NCBI GenBank assembly: GCA_042088965.1
Contig: JBELLC010000001.1
Span: 62,001 to 126,000, forward strand
Source: TMED26 sp042088965
Lineage (GTDB): Bacteria; Pseudomonadota; Alphaproteobacteria; Thalassobaculales; Thalassobaculaceae
Length of the DNA stretch: 64,000 bases
Direction of reading: 5' to 3'
Program-made: the position numbers and the translations under genes
In this document: piece by piece, positions 23,693-33,363 of the stretch
Layout: each line of letters opens with the position of its first letter
How positions within the stretch are numbered: position 1 is the stretch's first letter
Notes under the pieces: generated by a model
What the model was told of the DNA's origin: nothing
The model's input: only the letters and a program-made list of their open reading frames with translations
The model's database searches: none

Positions 23693-25507
23693 ATGAGTAT
23701 CGCATTAGACACTACCGGCAGCGCATTGCCTGCCGCCGCTGAGAACGCTGAGACAAAAACCATGTCTGGGGCCGCCATTATTTTGGAATCCTTGCAAGAC
23801 CTCGGGGTAGAAGTTGTCTTTGGCTACCCCGGTGGTGCCGTCTTGCCGATCTATGATGAATTGTTTAAACGCAATGCGATCCGCCATATTTTGGTCCGTC
23901 ATGAACAAGCCGCGGTGCATGCAGCAGAGGGGTATGCCCGCTCAACTGGCAAGGTTGGCTGTGTTTTGGTGACCTCGGGTCCAGGGGCCACAAATGCGGT
24001 GACCGGGCTCACCGACGCGTTAATGGATAGTATTCCGTTGGTGTGCCTGACCGGTCAAGTGCCAACCCATTTGATTGGCAATGACGCTTTCCAAGAAGCC
24101 GACACCACGGGCATCACCCGCCCTGCGACAAAGCATAATTACTTGGTCAAGGACGTTAACAAGCTGGGCACTGTGATGCACGAGGCTTTTTATGTGGCCT
24201 CCCATGGCCGCCCGGGTCCGGTGGTGATTGATCTGCCAAAAGATGTGCTCTTAACCGACGGCGAATATGCCCCGCCCAAACAAGTTAATCATCGCAGCTA
24301 CCGCCCGCAAGTTGACGGCAAAGGCGATGCGATTGTCGCGGCAATGGAATTAATCGCCAGTGCCAAACGGCCGATTTTTTATGGCGGTGGCGGGCTGATT
24401 AATGCCGGCCCGGAGGCCAGCCGACTGTTACAGGAATTGGTGCATCTGACAGGTGCGCCCTGCACCCTGACACTGATGGGGCTTGGCGCATTTCCATCGT
24501 CAGACAAGCAATTTGTCGGCATGCTGGGCATGCATGGCACCTATGAAGCAAACTTGGCGATGCATGATTGTGATGTGATGATCAACATCGGGGCGCGCTT
24601 TGATGACCGCGTGACCGGCTTGTTGAGCGCGTTTTCGCCAAATTCTAAGCGTATTCACGTCGACATCGACCCCTCATCCATCAACAAGAATGTCACCGTC
24701 GATATCCCCATCATTGGCGATGCCGCGCGGGTGCTCGCCGAGATGGTCAAAATCTGGAAAGCCAAGCAGTATAAGCTGGATCAAAACGCTCTCGCCACCT
24801 GGTGGCAGCAAATCAATGGTTGGCGCCAACGTGATTGTCTGGCCTACAAACAAACGGGCACAGAGATTTTGCCGCAACATGCCATCCGGCGTTTGTTTGA
24901 AAAAACCCAAGACAAAGACTGCTATATCAGCACCGAAGTGGGCCAGCATCAAATGTGGGCCGCACAATATTATGGCTTTGATGAACCCAATCGTTGGCTC
25001 ACTTCTGGCGGGCTTGGGACCATGGGGTATGGCCTGCCTGCCGCTGTCGGCGCACAAATTGCCTATCCGGATAGTCTGGTGATCGACATTGCGGGCGAAG
25101 CGTCGATTTTGATGAACATTCAAGAACTTTCAACCATTGCCCAATACCGCCTGCCGGTGAAAATCTTCGTCATTAACAACCAGTGGATGGGGATGGTGCG
25201 GCAATGGCAGGAACTGAACCACGGTGGCCGCTACTCGCAAAGTTATTCCGAAGCTTTGCCCGATTTTGTTAAATTAGCAGAATCTTTTGGTGCAAACGGT
25301 CTGCGGGTGAGCGATCCAAACCAGCTTGATGCGACGATTGACGAAATGATCGCGATTGACGGCCCAGTGATTGTCGACGTCTGTGTCAAACGCGATGAAA
25401 ACTGCTTTCCGATGATCCCCTCGGGAGCGGCACATAATGACATGTTGCTTGGGCCTGAAGACCAAGCGTCCAAGAAGACCTCAGAAAAAGGCAAGGCTCT
25501 GGTTTAA
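23693..25507 (+). CDS. ilvI: Acetolactate synthase large subunit
   Basis: A thiamine diphosphate enzyme of 604 residues that forms acetolactate or acetohydroxybutyrate, the first common step to Val, Leu and Ile. The catalytic Glu is in VRHEQAAVHAAEGYARS, FAD and subunit contacts are in the middle, and the cofactor-binding region is IDIAGEASILMNIQEL through VINNQWMGMVRQWQEL. The motif reads GEAS rather than GDAS, which I believe is usual for alphaproteobacteria. A start at 23648 is possible, but the ATG at 23693 has GAGGA nine bases upstream. ilvH and ilvC follow in the same direction. A small ACCCG-GAAA-CGGGT hairpin lies at 23631-23644, upstream of the start. Confidence 0.95.
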   Translation: MSIALDTTGSALPAAAENAETKTMSGAAIILESLQDLGVEVVFGYPGGAVLPIYDELFKRNAIRHILVRHEQAAVHAAEGYARSTGKVGCVLVTSGPGATNAVTGLTDALMDSIPLVCLTGQVPTHLIGNDAFQEADTTGITRPATKHNYLVKDVNKLGTVMHEAFYVASHGRPGPVVIDLPKDVLLTDGEYAPPKQVNHRSYRPQVDGKGDAIVAAMELIASAKRPIFYGGGGLINAGPEASRLLQELVHLTGAPCTLTLMGLGAFPSSDKQFVGMLGMHGTYEANLAMHDCDVMINIGARFDDRVTGLLSAFSPNSKRIHVDIDPSSINKNVTVDIPIIGDAARVLAEMVKIWKAKQYKLDQNALATWWQQINGWRQRDCLAYKQTGTEILPQHAIRRLFEKTQDKDCYISTEVGQHQMWAAQYYGFDEPNRWLTSGGLGTMGYGLPAAVGAQIAYPDSLVIDIAGEASILMNIQELSTIAQYRLPVKIFVINNQWMGMVRQWQELNHGGRYSQSYSEALPDFVKLAESFGANGLRVSDPNQLDATIDEMIAIDGPVIVDVCVKRDENCFPMIPSGAAHNDMLLGPEDQASKKTSEKGKALV

Positions 25508-25576
25508 CAGAGTTTATAAAAATGCCGCGTGATTGTGTTGCCAAGCGACACAATCACCCCCGACGGAGTGAAACAC

Positions 25577-26152
25577 GTGACCAGCAGTCCCGATTTAAGT
25601 GAGCCACATACAATCGCCGTCCTTGTTGCCAATGAGCCCGGCGTTCTCGCACGGGTGATTGGCCTGTTTTCTGGCCGTGGTTATAACATCACCAGTTTGA
25701 CCGTGTCAGAGGTCGATGATGAGAACAGCCTGTCGCGGATTACCATTGTTACCAGCGGCACCCCAATGGTGATTGAACAGATCAAAGCCCAACTTGGCCG
25801 TCTGGTGCCCGTTTACGAAGTGCATGATTTAACCAGTGACGGCGTCCACTTAGAGCGCGAATTGGCCTTGGTGAAGATCGTCAACAGTGGCGAAGACCGT
25901 ATTGAGGCCCTGCGGATCGCAGATACTTTTCGGGCCCGCGCCCTTGACAGCACCTTGGAAAGTTTTGTTTTTGAGTTGACAGGCACGAGCCCAAAAATCG
26001 ACGCTTTCATCAACTTAATGCTCGCACTTGGCCGGGTTGAAGTGTCACGCACGGGTGTGGCCGCCATCGCCCGCGGCGAAAAAGTCGATATGGAGGTCAC
26101 AGGCATTACCCCAACCCGACGCCAAAAACCTGTCAGGCGGATTGGCAAATAA
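25577..26152 (+). CDS. ilvH: Acetolactate synthase small (regulatory) subunit
   Basis: The regulatory subunit that activates the large subunit and carries feedback inhibition by valine. Its N-terminal ACT domain has TIAVLVANEPGVLARVIGLF and GRGYNITSLTVS (about residues 12-45), followed by the C-terminal domain with LVKIVNSGEDRIEALRIAD and FELTGTSPKIDAFI. The GTG at 25577 has GGAG eight bases upstream and gives 191 residues. The open frame also reaches a GTG at 25529 without a visible ribosome site. It lies 69 bp after ilvI. Identification is secure. Confidence 0.93.
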   Translation: MTSSPDLSEPHTIAVLVANEPGVLARVIGLFSGRGYNITSLTVSEVDDENSLSRITIVTSGTPMVIEQIKAQLGRLVPVYEVHDLTSDGVHLERELALVKIVNSGEDRIEALRIADTFRARALDSTLESFVFELTGTSPKIDAFINLMLALGRVEVSRTGVAAIARGEKVDMEVTGITPTRRQKPVRRIGK

Positions 26153-26299
26153 GACCGCGAAACAACACTGGACCTATGGGCACAGCGCCGCTACATCTCA
26201 GCGCGGCAACGTTTTGGTTAAACAACTGCGCGCTTGGTCCACGGCAATCATCGACTGCTATGCAAGCTTGCACATAAACAAAAGAGGAAAGACATCATC

Positions 26300-27319
26300 A
26301 TGAGGGTTTACTATGATCGCGATGCCGACGTTAATTTGATCAAGACCAAAAAAGTCGTGATCGTCGGATACGGAAGCCAGGGCCATGCCCATGCCAACAA
26401 CCTCAAAGACAGCGGCGTCACGGATGTTGCCGTCGCTTTGCGGGCTGACAGCTCAAGCTGGGCCAAAGCCGAAGCGGCAGGTCTGAAAGTTATGACGGTT
26501 GCAGAAGCGGCTGCGTGGGGTGATGTCCTGATGATGCTGACGCCGGACGAATTACAGGGCGATATCTATGTTGACGATATCGCGCCAAATATTCGCGAAG
26601 GCGCTGCCATTGCCTTTGCCCATGGCTTGAACATCCATTTCAACTTGATTGAAGCCCGCAAAGACATTGATGTCTTCATGGTCGCCCCAAAGGGCCCTGG
26701 CCATACGGTGCGCTCCGAATATATGCGCGGCGGCGGGGTGCCATGCCTGATTGCTGTTGACCAAGACGCGTCTGGTAATGCCAAGGAAATTGGCCTGTCC
26801 TATGCCTCTGCCATCGGCGGTGGCCGCGCCGGTGTGATCGAGACAAGCTTTAAAGAAGAATGCGAAACGGATCTGTTCGGCGAGCAGGTCGTGCTCTGCG
26901 GCGGCCTCTGTGAGCTTATCAAAGCTGGTTATGAGACCTTGGTTGAGGCCGGGTACGCCCCTGAAATGGCTTATTTCGAGTGCTTACATGAGGTCAAATT
27001 GATCGTTGATTTGATCTATGAAGGCGGTATTGCCAACATGAACTACTCGATTTCAAATACCGCTGAGTACGGCGAGTATGTGACCGGGCCACGGATTGTG
27101 ACGGATGAAACCAAAGCGGAAATGAAGCGGGTTTTGGCCGATATTCAATCTGGCAAATTCTCCCGCGATTGGATGCTGGAAAACAAAGTTAACCAAACCA
27201 GCTTTAAAGCCATGCGTCGGCGCGCTGCAACCCATGAGATCGAAGAGGTCGGCGGTAAGTTGCGGGCAATGATGCCTTGGATTCAGGAAAACGCCTTGGT
27301 TGATAAAGCCAAAAACTAA
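26300..27319 (+). CDS. ilvC: Ketol-acid reductoisomerase
   Basis: This NADPH- and magnesium-dependent enzyme performs the second step of branched-chain amino acid synthesis. The 339-residue length is the standard class I size. It begins MRVYYDRDADVNLI with the Rossmann motif VVIVGYGSQGHAHANNL, then has APKGPGHTVRSEY and the metal-binding helix residues in ETDLFGEQVVLCGG and FECLHEVKLIVDLIYEGG. The upstream ATG-less extension to 26234 is rejected because GAGGAAA at 26284-26290 fits the ATG at 26300. An 11-bp hairpin follows the stop. It lies 147 bp after ilvH, so it may share the operon or have its own promoter. Confidence 0.96.
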   Translation: MRVYYDRDADVNLIKTKKVVIVGYGSQGHAHANNLKDSGVTDVAVALRADSSSWAKAEAAGLKVMTVAEAAAWGDVLMMLTPDELQGDIYVDDIAPNIREGAAIAFAHGLNIHFNLIEARKDIDVFMVAPKGPGHTVRSEYMRGGGVPCLIAVDQDASGNAKEIGLSYASAIGGGRAGVIETSFKEECETDLFGEQVVLCGGLCELIKAGYETLVEAGYAPEMAYFECLHEVKLIVDLIYEGGIANMNYSISNTAEYGEYVTGPRIVTDETKAEMKRVLADIQSGKFSRDWMLENKVNQTSFKAMRRRAATHEIEEVGGKLRAMMPWIQENALVDKAKN

Positions 27320-27328
27320 TCATTATCA

Positions 27329-27357
27329 GGCGGCGCTGTGAGGTTTACAGCGCCGCC
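27329..27357 (+). terminator. Hairpin terminator after ilvC
   Basis: A perfect 11-bp GC-rich stem, GGCGGCGCTGT (27329-27339) and ACAGCGCCGCC (27347-27357), with a 7-base loop, lies 10 bp after the ilvC stop. There is no T run, so termination may need Rho or simply stabilise the 3' end. Confidence 0.65.
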
Positions 27358-27611
27358 ACATAATGCTGCGATCGTGATCTGCATCTCGGTTTTACAGGGC
27401 CTGAGTGCCGCCACTTGCCCATCGGTGAGCAAGCTGGCCCCTAATCATTTGCAACGAAACTAAAATACGCATTCCGCCAAATGCAATTCTTTGTTAGTTT
27501 AAGTCGTAAAACTACTTTCAAGCTGCGCGTAGCGTCTTTTGTGGCTTGGGAACCGGCACGTGCCTGACAAGGCAATGGGTGCTGCGCAACCATCGGGGCT
27601 TAAGGCAAATT

Positions 27612-28655
27612 ATGATTTTCGCAAACCTTCTCGGCATGCTTTCAGCAGACATGGCTATTGATCTGGGGACAGCGAACACCCTGGTCTATGTCAAAGGTCG
27701 CGGCATTGTCTTGAATGAGCCGTCGGTTGTGGCAATCGCCACGGTCCGAGGTAAAAAACAAGTCCTTGCTGTTGGCGATGAAGCGAAAATGATGCTTGGC
27801 CGGACGCCTGGGAATATTCAAGCCATCCGTCCCTTACGCGATGGTGTGATTGCCGATTTTGAAGTCGCCGAAGAAATGATCAAGCATTTCATCCGTAAAG
27901 TTCATAACCGGCGCAGCTTTGCCTCCCCGCAAGTCATCGTATGTGTGCCCTCGGGGTCAACCGCTGTTGAACGCCGCGCCATTCAAGAATCCGCTGAAAG
28001 CGCTGGTGCCCGCCGGGTATTCTTGATTGAAGAGCCGATGGCCGCGGCGATTGGCGCCAGCTTGCCCGTGACCGAGCCAACAGGCTCGATGGTTGTCGAT
28101 ATTGGCGGCGGCACCACCGAGGTGGCTGTGCTGTCCCTTGGCGGCATTGTCTATTCACGATCCGTGCGTGTGGGTGGCGATAAGATGGACGAAGCAATCA
28201 TTGCCTATATTCGTCGTAATCATAATCTGCTGGTTGGTGAAGGCAGCGCCGAGCGGATCAAAAAAGAAATCGGCTCTGGTTATCCGCCAGAAGACGGCAT
28301 TGGCCTGACCATGGAAATCAAGGGCCGGGACCTGATGAATGGCGTCCCCAAAGAGGTCATCATCGACCAAGCCCAAATCGCCGATAGCTTAGCGGAACCG
28401 GTGAGTCAAATCGTCGAAGCTGTTAAAGTTGCCTTGGAACAAACACCGCCTGAACTTGCCGCCGATATCGTTGATAAAGGGATTGTGCTGACAGGGGGTG
28501 GTGCTTTGCTTGGCAATCTCGATTTTGTTTTGCGCCACTCAACCGGACTTCCGGTCTCAATTGCTGACGACCCACTATCCTGCGTTGCTTTAGGTACGGG
28601 GCGTTGTTTGGAAGAAATGAAAGTGTTACGTAACGTCTTGATTGGCGCGTATTAA
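27612..28655 (+). CDS. mreB: Rod shape-determining protein MreB
   Basis: The bacterial actin that guides cell-wall elongation along the side walls. At 347 residues from the ATG at 27612 it matches MreB of other alphaproteobacteria. The phosphate 1 motif is MAIDLGTANTLVYVKG, phosphate 2 is VVDIGGGTTEVAVLSLGG and the adenosine motif is GIVLTGGGALLGNLD. The open frame runs back to 27546, but the extra 22 residues do not look like MreB. It is the first gene of mreB-mreC-mreD-mrdA-rodA. A promoter could not be placed with confidence in the preceding 250 bp. Confidence 0.96.
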   Translation: MIFANLLGMLSADMAIDLGTANTLVYVKGRGIVLNEPSVVAIATVRGKKQVLAVGDEAKMMLGRTPGNIQAIRPLRDGVIADFEVAEEMIKHFIRKVHNRRSFASPQVIVCVPSGSTAVERRAIQESAESAGARRVFLIEEPMAAAIGASLPVTEPTGSMVVDIGGGTTEVAVLSLGGIVYSRSVRVGGDKMDEAIIAYIRRNHNLLVGEGSAERIKKEIGSGYPPEDGIGLTMEIKGRDLMNGVPKEVIIDQAQIADSLAEPVSQIVEAVKVALEQTPPELAADIVDKGIVLTGGGALLGNLDFVLRHSTGLPVSIADDPLSCVALGTGRCLEEMKVLRNVLIGAY

Positions 28656-28687
28656 CGCCTGTCGAGAGTCGCTGAGAGGCCCACCCG

Positions 28688-29629
28688 ATGTCTCAACGCC
28701 GCCCAATATCATTTACCGGCATGGTGCAGCCGCTTGGTAACTTTTGGAACCGGTTTGCCTTTGTGTCGCTGCTGTGTATCGCCTTCACTGTCATGTTGGT
28801 TGGCAAGGCCGACATTGCGTTGATCAATCGTTTCAAGGTCCATGTTGCCGATACCGCAGCCCCCATTCTAGACGTCCTCTCCAAGCCTGCGCATAGCTTG
28901 AACCAAGCGATTATCGCCACCCGTGAATGGCGCGATTTGAAGGCAACCAATCTGCGACTACAGGAAGAAAACGCCCGTTTGCAACGCTGGCAAGGCGTTG
29001 CCTTGGCGTTAGAGGCTGAAAACCTTGCCTTGCGGGCATTGACACAATTCCAGCAAGGCCCGCGGCCAAATTTCATTAGTAGCCGTGTCATCGCTGATGG
29101 TGGCGGGCCGTTTGTGCACAGCGTCATGATCAATGCGGGCCAGAAAGCTGGTGTTCGGCGCGGTCTCGCTGCCATCTCCAAAGACGGCTTGGTGGGCACG
29201 GTTGTAGATCATGGCGACCGCCACAGCCGGGTATTATTGATCACAGACCTGAATTCACAAATCCCCGCCGTGGTCGAACGTTCGCGCGCGCCTGCCGTGG
29301 TGGCCGGTGACAACAGCTCCCGTTTGAAATTATTGTTTTTGCCCCAAAACGCCAATGTTCGAACCGGTGACAGGATCGTGACCTCGGGACATGGTGGTGT
29401 TCTGCCCGCCGGCATCGCAATTGGCACTGTCACCGCAATGACCAAAGAGGGCATCCGCATTACCCCTGTTGTCGACTGGGACGCATTGGAATATGTGCGC
29501 ATTTTAGATTACCAACTTGATGGTGTGGTGTCGCCCGCCCCGGGCGAGCGGCCAGTGTTTTCCATCCCGCGCGGACGCAGCGAAAGCCAACCTTTTTGGA
29601 TTCCAAAAGTCTTGAGTGAACGGCAATGA
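28688..29629 (+). CDS. mreC: Rod shape-determining protein MreC
   Basis: A membrane-anchored periplasmic protein linking MreB, MreD and the elongation PBP2. It is 313 residues, with one N-terminal membrane helix (about residues 22-42), a coiled-coil stretch around LRLQEENARLQRWQGVALALEAEN and a beta-rich domain beginning at SRVIADGGGPFVHSVMINAG. It lies 32 bp after mreB. Its stop overlaps the mreD start (ATGA at 29626-29629), so the two are coupled. Confidence 0.93.
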   Translation: MSQRRPISFTGMVQPLGNFWNRFAFVSLLCIAFTVMLVGKADIALINRFKVHVADTAAPILDVLSKPAHSLNQAIIATREWRDLKATNLRLQEENARLQRWQGVALALEAENLALRALTQFQQGPRPNFISSRVIADGGGPFVHSVMINAGQKAGVRRGLAAISKDGLVGTVVDHGDRHSRVLLITDLNSQIPAVVERSRAPAVVAGDNSSRLKLLFLPQNANVRTGDRIVTSGHGGVLPAGIAIGTVTAMTKEGIRITPVVDWDALEYVRILDYQLDGVVSPAPGERPVFSIPRGRSESQPFWIPKVLSERQ

Positions 29630-30135
29630 GGCTAGCATTTGCACATCGCTTGGACAGCTGGTCGCGAAATATCATTCCGAGTTTGAGTTTGGTTGCCTTG
29701 GTCCTGCTGAGTGCGATCCCCTTTGCCTTTCCATTTTCGACATCTGCCAGCCCTTATTATGTCCTCATTGGTCTTTTCTACTGGACCACTTTTCGGCCTG
29801 ATCTGATGCCAGCATCTGTTGTTTTCTCCATTGGTCTTTTGCAGGATATTTTGCTGGGCACACCAATCGGTTTGGGCGCCGTTATTCTGTTGGCCGTTTT
29901 TGGGGTAACCTTAAGCCAGAACCGGGCCATGATAGGGCGGCCTTTTTATATCGTCTGGCTTGGTTTTATCGCCATTACAGCAGGGGCGATGATGCTGACT
30001 TGGGTGCTGGCCTCCCTGCTGGCGACACATCCAATCCCGCTGGACGGCGTTGGTCTGCAATTGCTGATCACCATTGCAACATTCCCCTTTCTTGTTTGGT
30101 TGTTCGTGCGGATCCATCGTTATATTGTCATCTAG
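29626..30135 (+). CDS. mreD: Rod shape-determining protein MreD
   Basis: A small integral membrane protein (169 residues) with five to six hydrophobic helices, for example PSLSLVALVLLSAIPFAF and AGAMMLTWVLASLL. The motif FSIGLLQDILLGTPIGLGAV is typical of MreD. It overlaps mreC by four bases and is followed two bases later by the PBP2 gene, so it is in the middle of the elongasome operon. Confidence 0.92.
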   Translation: MRLAFAHRLDSWSRNIIPSLSLVALVLLSAIPFAFPFSTSASPYYVLIGLFYWTTFRPDLMPASVVFSIGLLQDILLGTPIGLGAVILLAVFGVTLSQNRAMIGRPFYIVWLGFIAITAGAMMLTWVLASLLATHPIPLDGVGLQLLITIATFPFLVWLFVRIHRYIVI

Positions 30136-30137
30136 TT

Positions 30138-32138
30138 ATGATGAATAGAGCTGCAGAACTTGAAAATCACCGCAAGGTCACACGCCGCACATTGCTGCTT
30201 GGCGGTGGTCAAATGCTGTTGTTCGGCACATTGGCGAGCCGCCTATATTACCTGCAGGTCATCGAGGCCGATAAATACCAGTTACTGTCCCAAGACAATC
30301 AATTCAATTTAGAACTACTGCCCCCCATCCGAGGCCGTATCTTTGACCGCCAGGGGATGCCGCTGGCCGATAATCAGGATAAATTCCGCATTGAAATTGT
30401 GTCTGAGCAGACAGGCAATGTGGCCGCCACACTCAACAAACTGCGCGCGATTATTGATATTCCAGACCATGAAATTCGCCGCGTTTTGCGCGATGTAAAG
30501 CGTAAACGCAGCTTTGTTCCCGTTACCGTCATTGAAAACCTTGGCCGCGAGGAAATTTCACGCGTCGCTGCAAACACCCCCTATTTGCCAGGGATAAAGA
30601 TCGAGGTCGGCCGCAGCCGCCGCTATAATTTCGGTGTCGAGGCGGTGCATGTGACAGGCTATGTTGCTGCTGTGTCAGAATCTGAACTTACCGGCGATCC
30701 AATTCTAGAACTGCCTGATTTCAGAATTGGCAAAAGCGGCATTGAGAAAGCCTATGATTTGGATATGCGCGGCAATGCCGGACAACGCCAAGTGGAGGTC
30801 AATGCCCTTGGTCGGATCATTCGTAAAATGCCGGGAAATCAGGGCGAGCCTGGCACCGATATTACCTTAACCATCGATATGCGCTTACAGCAATTCGCCC
30901 ATAACCGGCTTGAGCGCGGTAACGGCAAATGGGTCGCCCGCGACAGTGCCCAAGGCCAGAAAGCCTTGGACAAAGCAAACCCCACCATTCGTAACCGGTT
31001 TCAAGGCCGATCAGATATCCTGATTGATCCAGACGGCCACGCCATGGCGCCTGAAAGTGGCAGTGTGGTGGTGATGGATATCCATACCGGGGCGATCCTA
31101 TCGCTTGTCTCGGCGCCAGGCTTTGACCCCAATAAATTTAGTAATGGGCTGTCCGCAGATGATTGGGAGGATTTGCTCTCAAACCCGCGCACACCGCTGA
31201 ATAACAAAGCGATTGCCGGCCAATACTCCCCCGGATCAACGTTCAAAATGGTGGTCTGCCTGGCGGCGATGGAAGCCGGCATTGCCAATGAAAAAACCTT
31301 ATTCACCTGTCCCGGTCACATCGATGTGGGGGATACTCGGTTCCACTGCTGGCGGCGCGCGGGCCATGGGGCTTTGGACATGATCGGGGCGATTGAGCAA
31401 AGCTGTGATGTCTACCTGTATGAAATCGCCAAACGCGTTGGCATTGACCGGATTAATGCGATGGCCACCCGCTTTGGTTTGGGAGCCATTTCTGGCGTTG
31501 ATCTCGGCGGCGAACGGCGTGGATTAATTCCCAGCCGGGAATGGAAACTCGCCACTCTGGGAACACGTTGGCAGGTTGGTGAAACCATGAACAGTGGCAT
31601 TGGCCAGGGCTTTGTGTTGACAACACCGCTGCAACTGGCGGCGATGACCGCGCGGTTTTCGAACGGTGGTGTCGGCGTAACCCCGCATATCATTGCCGAT
31701 GACAATGCCAACAAAGCGGCGCCGAACATGGGTTTAAACCCCGCCCATCTCGCTGTTATCAAAAAGGCCATGCGGGCCGTGACCATGGGCCGCCGGGGAA
31801 CGGCACGAAAAGCCGCAACAAATATCCCTAAATGGGAAATGGCCGGAAAAACAGGGACGGTGCAGGTGAAGCGCATTAGCCTGGCAGAACGTAAAGCGGG
31901 CATCACCAAAAATGCTGATCGCCGCTGGCGCGACCGTGACCATGCCCTGTTTGTCGCCTTTGCACCCTATGATGCGCCGCGCTATGCGGTTTCGGTTGTT
32001 GTCGAACATGGCGGCAGTGGCTCTGCTGTCGCGGCCCCGATCGCCCGTGATGTCATTGCGGAAATACATCGCTTAGATGCATTGGCGCGCCATCAGCAAA
32101 CCCATAGCGGACCGCCAACCAAGCGGCGCAAAGGCTAG
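30138..32138 (+). CDS. mrdA: Penicillin-binding protein 2 (peptidoglycan transpeptidase)
   Basis: The class B PBP that crosslinks peptidoglycan during elongation together with RodA. From the ATG at 30138 it has 666 residues: a short cytoplasmic start, a membrane helix (about 20-40), the dimerisation domain with PPIRGRIFDRQGMPLADN, and the transpeptidase domain. The active-site SxxK is in SPGSTFKMV (Ser367), SCD is in IEQSCDVYLY, and KTGT is in MAGKTGTVQ near residue 570. The start ATGATG is two bases after the mreD stop with no clear ribosome site, which suggests translational coupling. The open frame to 30000 would overlap mreD and is unlikely. Confidence 0.94.
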   Translation: MMNRAAELENHRKVTRRTLLLGGGQMLLFGTLASRLYYLQVIEADKYQLLSQDNQFNLELLPPIRGRIFDRQGMPLADNQDKFRIEIVSEQTGNVAATLNKLRAIIDIPDHEIRRVLRDVKRKRSFVPVTVIENLGREEISRVAANTPYLPGIKIEVGRSRRYNFGVEAVHVTGYVAAVSESELTGDPILELPDFRIGKSGIEKAYDLDMRGNAGQRQVEVNALGRIIRKMPGNQGEPGTDITLTIDMRLQQFAHNRLERGNGKWVARDSAQGQKALDKANPTIRNRFQGRSDILIDPDGHAMAPESGSVVVMDIHTGAILSLVSAPGFDPNKFSNGLSADDWEDLLSNPRTPLNNKAIAGQYSPGSTFKMVVCLAAMEAGIANEKTLFTCPGHIDVGDTRFHCWRRAGHGALDMIGAIEQSCDVYLYEIAKRVGIDRINAMATRFGLGAISGVDLGGERRGLIPSREWKLATLGTRWQVGETMNSGIGQGFVLTTPLQLAAMTARFSNGGVGVTPHIIADDNANKAAPNMGLNPAHLAVIKKAMRAVTMGRRGTARKAATNIPKWEMAGKTGTVQVKRISLAERKAGITKNADRRWRDRDHALFVAFAPYDAPRYAVSVVVEHGGSGSAVAAPIARDVIAEIHRLDALARHQQTHSGPPTKRRKG

Positions 32139-32142
32139 TAGT

Positions 32143-33300
32143 ATGTCGCGCAATATCTGGCATGATAATCGCCTTAACCCCCCTGAATTGACCCTGACCC
32201 AGCGTTTTTTGCAAATCAATTGGCTGTTACTGCTGCTGGTCGGGCTGATCGCGCTGATCGGTTTGGCGATGTTGTATTCGGCGGCAAATGGCAGTTGGTC
32301 GCCTTGGGCGATTCGCCAAGCGATCCGCTTTGCGATGGGCTTGGCGCTCTGTCTGGCGGTTGCCGTCGTTGATATCCGGTTTTGGCTGCGCTGGGCCTAT
32401 CTTGGCTATGGTCTTGCGATGCTATTGCTGCTTGGGGTAGAGGTTATGGGCGAAATTGGCATGGGCGCGCAGCGATGGATTGATCTTGGCCTGATCCGCT
32501 TGCAGCCCTCAGAGCTTATGAAAATTGCCTTAGTCCTTGCTCTGGCCCGTTATTTCCATGGCTGCACCTATGATGAAATCGGCAAAATAAGATTTTTGTT
32601 GATCCCGCTGCTGGCAATCGCCGTGCCAGTGATCCTTGTGCTCCGGCAACCTGATCTTGGGACGGCCTTGATGTTGGTCATGGGCGGCGGTACGATCTTT
32701 TTTCTCGCCGGAGTCCGGCTGTGGAAATTTGCCCTTGTCGCCATCATGGCGGTGGCCAGCGTACCAATTGCCTGGCAATTCCTGCGGGATTATCAGAAAA
32801 AACGCGTGCTAACTTTTCTGGACCCTGAAAGCGATCCCCTGGGTGCAGGATATCACATTTTGCAATCGAAAATTGCCCTTGGCTCCGGCGGCACCTGGGG
32901 CAAGGGGTTTTTACAAGGCAGTCAAAGCCATCTTAATTTCCTGCCTGAAAAACAAACTGACTTTATCTTTACCATGCTGGCAGAAGAACTTGGCATGATT
33001 GGTGGCTTAGCGCTGATCGGCCTTTATATGATGGTCATCGCCTATGGCCTTATCATCACCCTGCGCTGCCGCAACCGCTTTGGGCGGTTAAATGCTGGCG
33101 GCATGACAACCGCATTATTCCTTTACGTCTTTATCAATATTGCCATGGTGATGGGATTGGTGCCGGTTGTTGGTGTTCCCTTGCCGCTAATCTCCTATGG
33201 CGGCACCGTTATGCTCACGGTCATGATTGGTTTGGGTTTTGTGATCAATGCTTATATCCACCGCGATCTGGAAATTCCCCGCCGCAATGATCTGCCCTAG
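32143..33300 (+). CDS. rodA: Rod shape-determining peptidoglycan glycosyltransferase RodA
   Basis: A SEDS-family membrane glycosyltransferase that polymerises glycan strands with PBP2. At 385 residues it shows about ten membrane helices. SEDS motifs include QPSELMKIALVLALARYFH, LRQPDLGTALMLVMGGG, GKGFLQGSQSHLNFLPEKQTD (read in parts) with the conserved TDFIF, and the C-terminal VPLPLISYGGT. The ATG at 32143, with AAAGG 8 bases upstream, is preferred over a longer frame from 32077. It lies 4 bp after mrdA and ends the operon. Confidence 0.95.
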   Translation: MSRNIWHDNRLNPPELTLTQRFLQINWLLLLLVGLIALIGLAMLYSAANGSWSPWAIRQAIRFAMGLALCLAVAVVDIRFWLRWAYLGYGLAMLLLLGVEVMGEIGMGAQRWIDLGLIRLQPSELMKIALVLALARYFHGCTYDEIGKIRFLLIPLLAIAVPVILVLRQPDLGTALMLVMGGGTIFFLAGVRLWKFALVAIMAVASVPIAWQFLRDYQKKRVLTFLDPESDPLGAGYHILQSKIALGSGGTWGKGFLQGSQSHLNFLPEKQTDFIFTMLAEELGMIGGLALIGLYMMVIAYGLIITLRCRNRFGRLNAGGMTTALFLYVFINIAMVMGLVPVVGVPLPLISYGGTVMLTVMIGLGFVINAYIHRDLEIPRRNDLP

Positions 33301-33363
33301 GCGCGGACACGGCTTGGAACCGCACCCGATTTGATATGATCTGATCCGATATGATTTGGCAGC

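Noticed and set aside
24674..25123. 149-aa ORF antisense to ilvI
   Set aside because: A shadow of the acetolactate synthase gene.
5437..27511. 13-mer TTTTACGACTTAA before ilvE recurring inverted before mreB
   Set aside because: Many shared 13-mers are expected by chance in 64 kb; noted only as a coincidence in the promoter description.
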